Source of the DNA: Candidatus Gastranaerophilales bacterium
GTDB taxonomy: Bacteria; Cyanobacteriota; Vampirovibrionia; Gastranaerophilales; Gastranaerophilaceae
Assembly (NCBI GenBank): GCA_944326495.1
Contig: CALVEE010000101.1
Span: 1-22,792 of the forward strand
DNA length: 22,792 nt
Reading direction: 5' to 3'
The notes below the pieces were generated by a model. The model searched no databases. It had not been told where the DNA came from and was given only the letters and a program-made list of their open reading frames with translations. The position numbers were made by a program, and so were the translations under genes. Below, piece by piece: positions 16,501-22,792 of this stretch; the stretch's first letter is position 1, and each line of letters opens with the position of its first letter.

Positions 16501-19500
16501 ATTCTTGATAATTTTGTTGCTCTAAAATCTCTGGTGAATAGTCTAAATGAGAAAACTTCCGGTGATATAAAGACTGCTGTCGGGGAACTTACATCTGAAT
16601 TTGCAGAAATAAAAGACAGGCTGGAAACAGTAGACAGCAATATTGATGAGGATTTAACAAGACAGCTTTCTATAATAGAGCATAACTTTGAATCGCTTAC
16701 TGCGGTAATATCTGATTTATTTGCAAGAGAGGATGCCAGATTAGGAGCAAGAATTGAGTCAGGCTTAGCCGGTATTTCCGGGAAAATGCAGTCTGGGGTT
16801 GCTGAAAAATTAGAACAGTATAAGATAAAGATTGAAGAACTGTTTACAGGAATTGCTAATTCAAATAACAAACAGGCAGAATTTATTAAAGAGCGGGTTT
16901 TAGAGCTAAATAAAGTTCTAAATGACTCTTTGGCATTCCAAAATAGTGAAGCTGAAAAACAGCTGCAGGAAATTGCGGTTGAATTAAAAACTATACTTGA
17001 TGATAATTTAAAAATTTCAGCAGAGGATTACAAAGCCTTTAGAACCCGTCTTGAAGCGTTAGCTGTAAACATAGAGAGTGCCAATAATAATCTGGTTGAT
17101 GCTGTAAAAAAACAATTGCAGGAAATATCCAGACTATCTGAAACTCAATTAGAAGTGTTTGCTTCTAACTTAAAGAGTGCAATGGATGAAAATACCGCAA
17201 AAGTTTCAGCTGATTATGAAGCATTAAAACAGAAGATGTCTGCTTCTGTTACAGGGTTAGAAACTTCTAATGTTGCACTGGTTGATGATATTAAAGCCCA
17301 GCTTGATGATATGACAAAATATGTTGATTCAGGACTCGAAATTCAAGCTCAGGAAGTAAATGCCAGATTTGAAGAGATTTCTTCGAAAATACAGCAGGTT
17401 GCCGGTAATATATCAGCTCTTAATAATGAAGCAAAAGACAGGCTTGAGGGGCTTAATACAACTCTTACCGGTTTAAAACAGGGGATTTCAGGAACGCTTA
17501 ACGACAGTTCTGTTTTAATTATAAACAGGATTGATGAAATTTTAAAAGAGCTAAGCTCCAAAAATGATGAGATTGCATCTTCTGTTATTCTCGCATCAGC
17601 TGATATTAAGGGTGATATAAAGACATCTTTAGCTTCTGACATTCAGGATGTAACCTCGCTTATAGAGACGAAATTGTCTGAAATAGATGAACTAATAGAA
17701 AATACTGCAATATGCCAGCAGAATAATATATTAACTCCGGTAAAAAGCCTGCTGGATGAACTACACGGAGTAAATAAATCCGTAAATGAACAGTTTAGTT
17801 TATTGAAAACTACTCTTTCTGACGGGTTGTCCGGTGAAATAAGCGGACTTCTGGATAAAATCCAAACCTTGTTTGAAGAGCATTCTTTGAACTTTGTAAC
17901 ACAGCTTGGAAATACTAATACAAAGATTGCGGAAGATTTATCCTCAAGAGCTGTAGAATTTAATGCAGCCTTTGAAGCATTAAATGAAAGATTGGATAAA
18001 GATGAAATTTCGCAGATGAATGTATTCCAGTCACAGTTAAAAGAACTTAGCAATACATTCAATATACTGATAGACGAAGCTAAAAATGTTACTAAATCGG
18101 AAGTTTCTGCTATATCTGAAACCCTTATTAGAAACAGTAAAGCATTAATGGATGAAGTTGAGCAGTCAATAGAAGATAAGGTTAATTCTATGCTCGCAGC
18201 AAGTGCTGACATTTCTGCCGGCGAACTTCAATCAATGGAAGCTTTTACTAATAAGATATTAGCGCAGATAGAAGTTAATAAGCAAAATTCTATTGCCTGC
18301 AGGGATATTATTACCGGGCTTGTAAAAAAAGAATTTGATATTATTTCCGGCAATATTGAAAAGGAAACCGATGTAATAGTTAAAGATATTATTGAACAGT
18401 TTGAATTGTTACGCGGAAGCCAGAAGGATGAACTATCAAATCTTGCTGTACATGTTGAAAGTTCTATCGAGGATTACATCTATAATTATGTTAATGATTT
18501 AAAATCATATTTGGATATAAAAACGGATTCAACAGTCTTAAACACTAAGCTTGATAATTTAAAGAATGAATTAAGCGAAACGGCTGAAAATGTATTAGAA
18601 AATATGAATAAATTCCTTGAAGCCGGTGTATTTTCATCAGCAATCAGCGATTTAAGAACTGCCAATGAAATTCTCGTTAATTCAATGGCTGAAAGATTAA
18701 ATAAACAGGTTCAGGATTTTATTCGTGAAAATGTTTCGAATAAATTTGAAGAAAAGCTTAACCTGTTTGATAAAAAATTCATAGACACTATTGTAGATAA
18801 ATATGAAGAAATAAAATTAATAACTACAGGCTATAATAAGAGTTTTGATGATATTCAGAATACAATACGTGAAATTTTATCAGAATTTGCTGCTTCAAAA
18901 GATGGTATAACGGCTCAAATAAATGCATTAGCAGCCGGTATAAACAGTTCTATAGACAGCTTAAATTCAAGTTTTGCTGATTTAAAAGCGCAGATATTAA
19001 ATAAATCTTTTGATGAAGCATTCCAGGCATCACTTAATAACCAGATAAGCGGAATAGAAAATCTTGTAAAAGAACAAATCGGGTATTTAGAGGATATTAG
19101 TGAGCTTTGCTGCAATAATCTTCCGGAGCTTACGGAGATGAATACTATTGTAAAATATGGTATCCAACAGTCTGTTGCAGATTTAGCTTCGAAACTTGAT
19201 GAAAAAGATATCAGCATAGATAAAGGATTGGATAAGCTGAAATCTGATATTATAACCCAGTTTTTGAATATATTTAATCAAATATCTTTTGTTGCAGAAC
19301 AGGAAGAAATCATAGATTTTATTCAAGAAAAACATGCGGACTTAATCAAAATTTTAAGCCATATTGTAACAACGGTCGATGGTGTAGAGACTGTTAAAGA
19401 AAATCTTGTTTCTGTAGATAATAAAGTAGACACGATAAAAGAAGATATCAAAAATATAAACGAAAAAATTAATTCAATCATTTCATCAGAAGGCGATATT

Positions 19501-20442
19501 AATTATGTATACAGCCTTCAGGATTTGGAATCCGATATAGCTAATTTACGGCTGGTATTAAATGAAATGAAGGAGGATAATAAATCCAAAGAATTTGAGG
19601 AGCTTATTAATTCTACAAATAATATCTATAAACTTGTAGAGACAATAAAGACAGAAATGCCTAAATTTGAGCTTGAGGAGTTCAAGAGGGACTTCAATAC
19701 TCTTTCAGAAGATATAGTAAGTATCAGCACCAGAACAAATAAGCTTATTTTAGCTTCTGATGAATCTTATAAGACACTTCAAGATAATTTACAGGATTTC
19801 AAACTTGTAATTAATGATTTGGATGAAAGAACCCGTAATTTTGCACATGAAGCAGGTATTGACAGAATTGACAATAAATTAGGTTCTATAAATGCCATGA
19901 TACAAAACGGTGCAAAGACTAATCAGGTATTTAATCAGGTCTTTGAATATCTTGCTGAATGGGTAGATAAGGCCGGAGAGCAGATTACAACCATATCTGA
20001 CAAAGTAGAAACTCTTGATGATATCGGCCAGATTAAGGTTATGCTAGAGGATTTGAAGGCTGAAGCGGAAGATAATTCCGAAAGCACTGAATTAATTGAA
20101 GCTTTGAGCAATGTCTTTGATAAACAGACAAAGAGAATATCCTCTCTTGAAGCAAAACTTGACAGAGTAATTGTTGAGACTACAATCAATAATAAGAATA
20201 ATAAAATAGATATGTCGCCGTTTGAAACGACTTTGAACAGATTTCTTGTTGCAATAGATGAAAAAATGTCTGAACAGCAGGATAAGATTAAGTCATTAGA
20301 AAATAAACTTGCAGAAGTTATGACTCTTATTGATCCAAAAGATACTGCACAGCTTACAAAGAAAGTCGGCGGTATGGACAGGCAGATAGCGAAATTAAAT
20401 AAAAGTATTGAAAAAATAGCGTCACATGTTGTTGAAAAGTAA
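13504..20442 (+). CDS. Giant 2312-residue helical/coiled-coil rod protein, cytoplasmic, function unknown
   Basis: I do not recognise a named family. The whole chain is Ser, Asn, Asp, Glu, Lys, Leu and Ile rich with heptad-like spacing of hydrophobics, and I see no membrane segment, signal peptide, LPXTG or enzymatic motif. Breakers are very rare: I count about six Pro, two Trp and seven Cys in 2312 residues. As one continuous helix it would be about 350 nm long (0.15 nm per residue). Two stretches show clear internal duplication, at residues 871-1106 (period 131) and 1154-1277 (period 62). The C-terminus ends in a classic short coiled coil (MDRQIAKLNKSIEKIASHVVEK). The start ATG follows GAGTAGG and the strongest promoter of the window. 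The stop overlaps the glcD-type gene by 17 bases. A cytoskeletal, scaffold or chromosome-organising role is possible, but none is shown. Confidence 0.85.
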   Translation: MAEINNFTEITENFNTIKTLLNSIRAQGILNTSDVDKLLSGINSKLEKINTEEDIDLIKIFLSELKQNLDERHNVLISKFGAIESLFSNLLKNSSDALKSSEAKELFDIVATNLSVFSREVVSQKEALTDITLRLDAMRSDDSQKKDIIKNISALKTDLEHLNNGFDSIVLSLNENFKTLIKTISTIDQSEAISKFGAELSDIANSSNTILSALQMLDKKNLQIEDAVRNLATQEDISSAKKWISDLAAQNHELISSIDNLSDKYYKIDNLSEKIDASVNIIAGLKTVIADRDDEHTKSVLAELSKLENAVSDVSTNQSFEEFKASLETVLRDILSGSVNLQNAFETASSEIQKINSELKTLDIAVNFQDIKADINKTEQNVKALISSASDKITQLAEVNVTRTLNDISSSADALGVKLKETYSAVAGLCEKNFREVCDDISALKAVVSQIDENNVSANNAIFSNITDRLALFENSLKNSLEKQEDYVANSSGQLIEQITNIKNLSSVLDYKLDSSVIEIGNAKREFSELKTSVQDMLALDFVNAVKDLKVDLFAAKQDLANALETSSNELAEKFTEDLFGKYELLISKLDSIEDDLEKAQTAALNGLKPVLENISASLVDILSYVAESKDVNLDDINVKLADITEFVKDSNINYIENVRDVVEVIRKQVENNLLQIQKEASKQIDTVNSTVAKSSESIREEIKYSYNKLLEIQENFASLKEVLSANSIALNTGITDITSSAEDVKADFELKLSVLKNSLLDKISEFKQEFTCENADKISEIKFASENLFAKTLQASSDIKDELRGEIAQIIGALKLNIQELAEQFSGTSLKLENSGENIERKVDDAISSVGKLDEAVNKLSASSIASMTDNFAALKALINNISEKSETEIKQRVDNISADFSSLRRLIENVNSDISNDLSKQLVVLETRFDNLSAVITDILEHGDLNFDTKLNSGFADIAGKLGTQIDDVIKGFDKIQDSIAEVSSVTTRSMTGVLAQILDNFVALKSLVNSLNEKTSGDIKTAVGELTSEFAEIKDRLETVDSNIDEDLTRQLSIIEHNFESLTAVISDLFAREDARLGARIESGLAGISGKMQSGVAEKLEQYKIKIEELFTGIANSNNKQAEFIKERVLELNKVLNDSLAFQNSEAEKQLQEIAVELKTILDDNLKISAEDYKAFRTRLEALAVNIESANNNLVDAVKKQLQEISRLSETQLEVFASNLKSAMDENTAKVSADYEALKQKMSASVTGLETSNVALVDDIKAQLDDMTKYVDSGLEIQAQEVNARFEEISSKIQQVAGNISALNNEAKDRLEGLNTTLTGLKQGISGTLNDSSVLIINRIDEILKELSSKNDEIASSVILASADIKGDIKTSLASDIQDVTSLIETKLSEIDELIENTAICQQNNILTPVKSLLDELHGVNKSVNEQFSLLKTTLSDGLSGEISGLLDKIQTLFEEHSLNFVTQLGNTNTKIAEDLSSRAVEFNAAFEALNERLDKDEISQMNVFQSQLKELSNTFNILIDEAKNVTKSEVSAISETLIRNSKALMDEVEQSIEDKVNSMLAASADISAGELQSMEAFTNKILAQIEVNKQNSIACRDIITGLVKKEFDIISGNIEKETDVIVKDIIEQFELLRGSQKDELSNLAVHVESSIEDYIYNYVNDLKSYLDIKTDSTVLNTKLDNLKNELSETAENVLENMNKFLEAGVFSSAISDLRTANEILVNSMAERLNKQVQDFIRENVSNKFEEKLNLFDKKFIDTIVDKYEEIKLITTGYNKSFDDIQNTIREILSEFAASKDGITAQINALAAGINSSIDSLNSSFADLKAQILNKSFDEAFQASLNNQISGIENLVKEQIGYLEDISELCCNNLPELTEMNTIVKYGIQQSVADLASKLDEKDISIDKGLDKLKSDIITQFLNIFNQISFVAEQEEIIDFIQEKHADLIKILSHIVTTVDGVETVKENLVSVDNKVDTIKEDIKNINEKINSIISSEGDINYVYSLQDLESDIANLRLVLNEMKEDNKSKEFEELINSTNNIYKLVETIKTEMPKFELEEFKRDFNTLSEDIVSISTRTNKLILASDESYKTLQDNLQDFKLVINDLDERTRNFAHEAGIDRIDNKLGSINAMIQNGAKTNQVFNQVFEYLAEWVDKAGEQITTISDKVETLDDIGQIKVMLEDLKAEAEDNSESTELIEALSNVFDKQTKRISSLEAKLDRVIVETTINNKNNKIDMSPFETTLNRFLVAIDEKMSEQQDKIKSLENKLAEVMTLIDPKDTAQLTKKVGGMDRQIAKLNKSIEKIASHVVEK
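16114..16821 (+). repeat. 131-residue tandem duplication inside the rod protein
   Basis: Residues 871-975 and 1002-1106 align without gaps over 105 positions with a period of 131 residues (393 bases). Matching landmarks are DNFAALKALINNI versus DNFVALKSLVNSL, DISNDLSKQL versus NIDEDLTRQL, FDNLSAVITDIL versus FESLTAVISDLF, and SGFADIAGKL versus SGLAGISGKM. The copies have diverged considerably, so the duplication is old and its period has been kept. Confidence 0.8.
16963..17334 (+). repeat. 62-residue tandem repeat inside the rod protein
   Basis: Residues 1154-1215 and 1216-1277 align without gaps: LQEIAVELKTILDDN with LEVFASNLKSAMDEN, ISAEDYKAFRTRL with VSADYEALKQKM allowing for wobble, and NNNLVDAVKKQL with NVALVDDIKAQL. 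A shortened third copy may follow (LEIQAQEVNARFEEI to NNEAKDRL). The period differs from that of the 131-residue duplication just upstream. Confidence 0.65.
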
Positions 20443-21814
20443 TGTCGAAAATCTAAAAAAACTTGTTAAAAAAGAAAATGTTCTTACAAGTCTGGAAGAG
20501 CGATATTGTTATGCTGAAGATTCAACAAACAGGGAAGCGGTGTCAGCACTGCCTGATGCAGTTATATTTGCAGAGAGTATAGAGGATGTTCAAAGAGTTT
20601 TAAGATATGCAAATGAGAAGAAAATTCCCGTAATATCACGCGGTGCCGGAACCAATATGGTTGGAGCCTGTGCTTGTTCAAGAGGCGGGATAATTTTAAA
20701 TTTTTCAAGAATGAATAAAATACTAGAGTTTAACCCTGTAAACATGACAATGAGAGTTCAACCCGGAGTAGTTCTTGGAGATATTAAAGAGCTTGCTGCA
20801 TCTGCAAACTTATTTTACCCTCCGGATCCTTCTAATTATAAGGTTTCAACTATCGGGGGGAGCATTGCGCAATCTTCCGGCGGAGCTATGTCGTTTAAGT
20901 ACGGCACTACTAAAGATTATATATTAAGCCTGACAGTTGTATTAGCAGACGGCACTTTGATGAAGTTAGGCGCAGGAACTGTAAAGGATGCTGTTGGATA
21001 CCATTTAAACCAGCTTATTATTGGAAGTGAAGGGACTCTGGCTGTTGTAGTAGAAGCAGAGTTAAAACTTATACCAAAGCCGGAAGCCTCAAGGGTAATT
21101 GTTTCTTATTTTAATTCTATAGAGGATGCAGCTTTTGGAGTTAATAATATATTGAATGATTGTATATTTCCTTCAACGATTGATTTTATGGACAATAATT
21201 CGATTGCAACAGTAGAAGAATTTTATCCTTCGGGCTTAAGAACCGATAAGGAGGCCATGCTTTTAATTGAGATAGACGGCTTTGAAAGTTCTATGGATAT
21301 TCAGCAGGAGAGGGTTAAAAAAGCTTTAGAAAGTGCAAATGCATCTGAAATTTCAGCACTCACTAACGCAGAAGAAATTGAGGCGATGTGGACAGCAAGA
21401 AGAGCAAGTTTTGCTGCAACAGCTAAATTAGCACCAGATGTGGTATCAGATGACATAATTGTTCCAAGATGTAATCTTGCAAAAATGGTTAAGGGGTGTA
21501 AAGACATTTGCAATAAACGTAATCTTAAAGCTTGTATAGTAGGACATGTCGGAGACGGCAACATCCATCCGCAAATAGCTTTAAATCTGGAGGATGAGGC
21601 AGAATTCAGAAATTATGCAGAAGCTAAGTCTGAAATGTATAAGCTTGCCCTGGAACTTGGCGGGACAATTTCCGCTGAACACGGGGTTGGTTCTGAAAAA
21701 GTATCTTACATTGAAAAAACGGTAGATAATAAAGCTGTTGATTATATGAAAAAGATTAAAATGCTTTTCGACCCGAATAATATATTGAACCCTGATAAAA
21801 TATTTAAACTATAA
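20426..21814 (+). CDS. FAD-linked 2-hydroxyacid oxidase, GlcD / D-lactate dehydrogenase type
   Basis: A 462-residue flavoprotein of the FAD-binding type 4 (PCMH/VAO) superfamily that oxidises a 2-hydroxyacid such as glycolate or D-lactate to the 2-oxoacid. The FAD-binding half is clear: ISRGAGTNMVGAC (70-82), YPPDPSNYKVSTIGGSIAQ (131-149), SSGGAMSFKYGTTKDY and GSEGTLAVV (200-208). The C-terminal half has the metal and substrate motifs GHVGDGNIHP (373-382) and AEHGVG (417-422). Length is somewhat below the roughly 500 residues of E. coli GlcD. No GlcE or GlcF (iron-sulfur) partner is adjacent, so the electron acceptor is unknown. The ATG overlaps the end of the rod-protein gene by 17 bases without a strong ribosome site, suggesting coupled translation. 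Substrate cannot be told from sequence alone. Confidence 0.92.
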   Translation: MLLKSNVENLKKLVKKENVLTSLEERYCYAEDSTNREAVSALPDAVIFAESIEDVQRVLRYANEKKIPVISRGAGTNMVGACACSRGGIILNFSRMNKILEFNPVNMTMRVQPGVVLGDIKELAASANLFYPPDPSNYKVSTIGGSIAQSSGGAMSFKYGTTKDYILSLTVVLADGTLMKLGAGTVKDAVGYHLNQLIIGSEGTLAVVVEAELKLIPKPEASRVIVSYFNSIEDAAFGVNNILNDCIFPSTIDFMDNNSIATVEEFYPSGLRTDKEAMLLIEIDGFESSMDIQQERVKKALESANASEISALTNAEEIEAMWTARRASFAATAKLAPDVVSDDIIVPRCNLAKMVKGCKDICNKRNLKACIVGHVGDGNIHPQIALNLEDEAEFRNYAEAKSEMYKLALELGGTISAEHGVGSEKVSYIEKTVDNKAVDYMKKIKMLFDPNNILNPDKIFKL

Positions 21815-21823
21815 GGAGATATT

Positions 21824-22141
21824 ATGGATATAATTGTAATTTATTGTACAGTTCCTGATAAAAAAATTGCAAAAGATATTACAAAAATCATTATGAAACA
21901 TAAGCTTGCGGCTTGTGTCAGCATGGTTGACAAAGTTCATTCCGTTTTTTCCTGGGATGGAGAGATATGTGAAGAAAAAGAAATCTTAATGATGATAAAA
22001 ACCAGGAGGTCTAATTACGGTAAAATCAAGCTTGTGATTGAAGATTTACATTCTTATACCGTTCCGGAAATTATAGCTCTTCCAATAGTAGATTGCAGTG
22101 AAGATTACTTAAAATGGCTTGTCAAAGAAACAGAATCGTAG
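21824..22141 (+). CDS. cutA: CutA1 family divalent-cation tolerance protein
   Basis: A 105-residue member of the CutA1 family, close to the usual 100-115 residues. These proteins form trimers with a ferredoxin-like fold and bind divalent metals such as copper; their true role is debated. Family signatures are IVIYCTVPD at the start, KHKLAACVSMVDKVHSVFSW (31-50), EKEILMMIKTR, and the hallmark HSYTVPEIIALPI (HPYEVPEI in many relatives). The ATG has a strong AAGGAG and lies ten bases after the flavoprotein stop. Its last 28 bases overlap the start of the metallopeptidase gene in another frame. Confidence 0.95.
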   Translation: MDIIVIYCTVPDKKIAKDITKIIMKHKLAACVSMVDKVHSVFSWDGEICEEKEILMMIKTRRSNYGKIKLVIEDLHSYTVPEIIALPIVDCSEDYLKWLVKETES

Positions 22142-22792
22142 AAATTTGCAATTATTTAAAATCTCTTGGAGTCGATGTTAATATCGGGAAAAATAAAGCA
22201 AGAGGTAACCGCGGAGTATTTTTAGGCCGGGGAAGTGAGGCTTTTAGGATTGATATTGCAAAAAATATTCCGGAAGATAATATTTTACCTGTTTTAATAC
22301 ATGAATTTGCGCATTATGTGCATTACAGTTATGATTTTAAGCTCGAGTCACTGGAGTTTCTATGTAAAGATATAAATGATGAAATGCTGGATGAATTGAT
22401 TAATGTAACAGTGGACAAAATTCCAAAATCAGCTGCATCTGAATTGTATAATTGCAAAAGTACAATTCATAATGAGATAAAAGTTTTATCAGAAAAAATA
22501 AAAGCTTCATATCCTGATTTTAAGCTTTCAGCACCATACAATAAGCTGGAGAGAAGTTTTAAATTCCCGCTCAAGTATTTATTGAGTTATGACAAAATTC
22601 GTCTATTCAAAAAAATATATTCGATAAATTCTATAGAGGTTGATTTTCCATCTGTAACAGCAGAGCAGAGATTATATATTCAACTAAAATCAAAGCAGAG
22701 AGCTCTTGCAAGAATTAATTCCAGAATTGCCAAGTTGAACAGGTATTACAACAGGCCTGCAGAACTGTTTGCACGTTTTGCGGAACTTTATT
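22114..22792 (+). CDS. HEXXH zinc metallopeptidase, incomplete at the right edge
   Basis: Translated by hand, 226 codons run open to the window edge. Residues 60-68 read VLIHEFAHY, giving the zinc-binding HEXXH at 63-67. Near the edge RPAELFARFAELY (214-226) offers Glu217 as a likely third zinc ligand, the arrangement of gluzincin-type peptidases such as the ImmA/IrrE- and ArdC-linked families. No signal peptide or membrane segment is present, so it is likely cytoplasmic. The start ATG lies within cutA (28-base overlap) and has no clear ribosome site; no later in-frame ATG precedes the conserved part. The region between the two motifs is Lys rich and helical. The exact family and substrate are unknown because the C-terminus is missing. 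Confidence 0.75.
   Translation, partial: MACQRNRIVEICNYLKSLGVDVNIGKNKARGNRGVFLGRGSEAFRIDIAKNIPEDNILPVLIHEFAHYVHYSYDFKLESLEFLCKDINDEMLDELINVTVDKIPKSAASELYNCKSTIHNEIKVLSEKIKASYPDFKLSAPYNKLERSFKFPLKYLLSYDKIRLFKKIYSINSIEVDFPSVTAEQRLYIQLKSKQRALARINSRIAKLNRYYNRPAELFARFAELY

Noticed and set aside
13719..20189. Many minus-strand frames of 60-190 codons opposite the rod protein
   Set aside because: They are Ser/Leu/Phe-rich mirror images of a repetitive coiled-coil gene, without start signals or recognisable domains.

Overview
The window is AT-rich (by eye, low-thirties percent G+C), almost fully coding, and reads like the chromosome of a low-GC bacterium outside the Firmicutes mainstream. My best guess is a non-photosynthetic cyanobacterial relative (Melainabacteria/Vampirovibrionia, Gastranaerophilales-like). 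This rests on the style of several proteins I associate with that group: a DUF1822-like N-terminal domain, an acidic repeat protein with a C-terminal helix-turn-helix, a small zinc-ribbon protein, and a 626-residue membrane-associated protein. That is an inference, not a demonstrated placement. No rRNA, tRNA, CRISPR array, insertion sequence or prophage gene was seen.

Region 1 (1-8996, minus strand) is a tight four-gene run in the order of transcription: a membrane-anchored protein with a long acidic linker (8996-7086); an acidic protein with five 42-residue tandem repeats and a sigma-4-like helix-turn-helix (7062-5431); a three-zinc-ribbon, STAND-type ATPase with a helical repeat region (5414-2460); and leucyl-tRNA synthetase (leuS, from 2406 to beyond the left edge). 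Gaps are only 16 to 53 bases with no terminator between genes. The leuS frame carries a single in-frame TAA at 481-483, after which a normal LeuRS C-terminal sequence continues in the same frame to the window edge.

Region 2 (9001-13410) holds a lytic transglycosylase on the plus strand. Facing it, with a 4-base overlap, is an uncharacterised multi-membrane-segment protein on the minus strand, for which I revise the start to 11709. A regulatory interval follows (11753-12001) with a minus-strand promoter, an inverted repeat and a minus-strand terminator. Then come a small zinc-ribbon protein (plus) and the spore-maturation-type membrane pair spmA-spmB (minus). spmB and the zinc-ribbon gene overlap tail to tail by 62 bases.

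Region 3 (13439-22792, plus strand) begins with a strong promoter (TTGTCA, 17-base gap, TATAAT). It drives a giant 2312-residue protein that looks like one continuous helical or coiled-coil rod without membrane segments or signal peptide, and that contains internal tandem duplications. It overlaps by 17 bases a GlcD-type FAD-linked oxidase, followed by cutA and an overlapping HEXXH zinc metallopeptidase that runs off the right edge. These four genes look like one operon.

The points most worth following are the interrupted essential gene leuS, the giant rod protein at the head of a metabolic operon, and the uncharacterised three-protein set co-transcribed with leuS.
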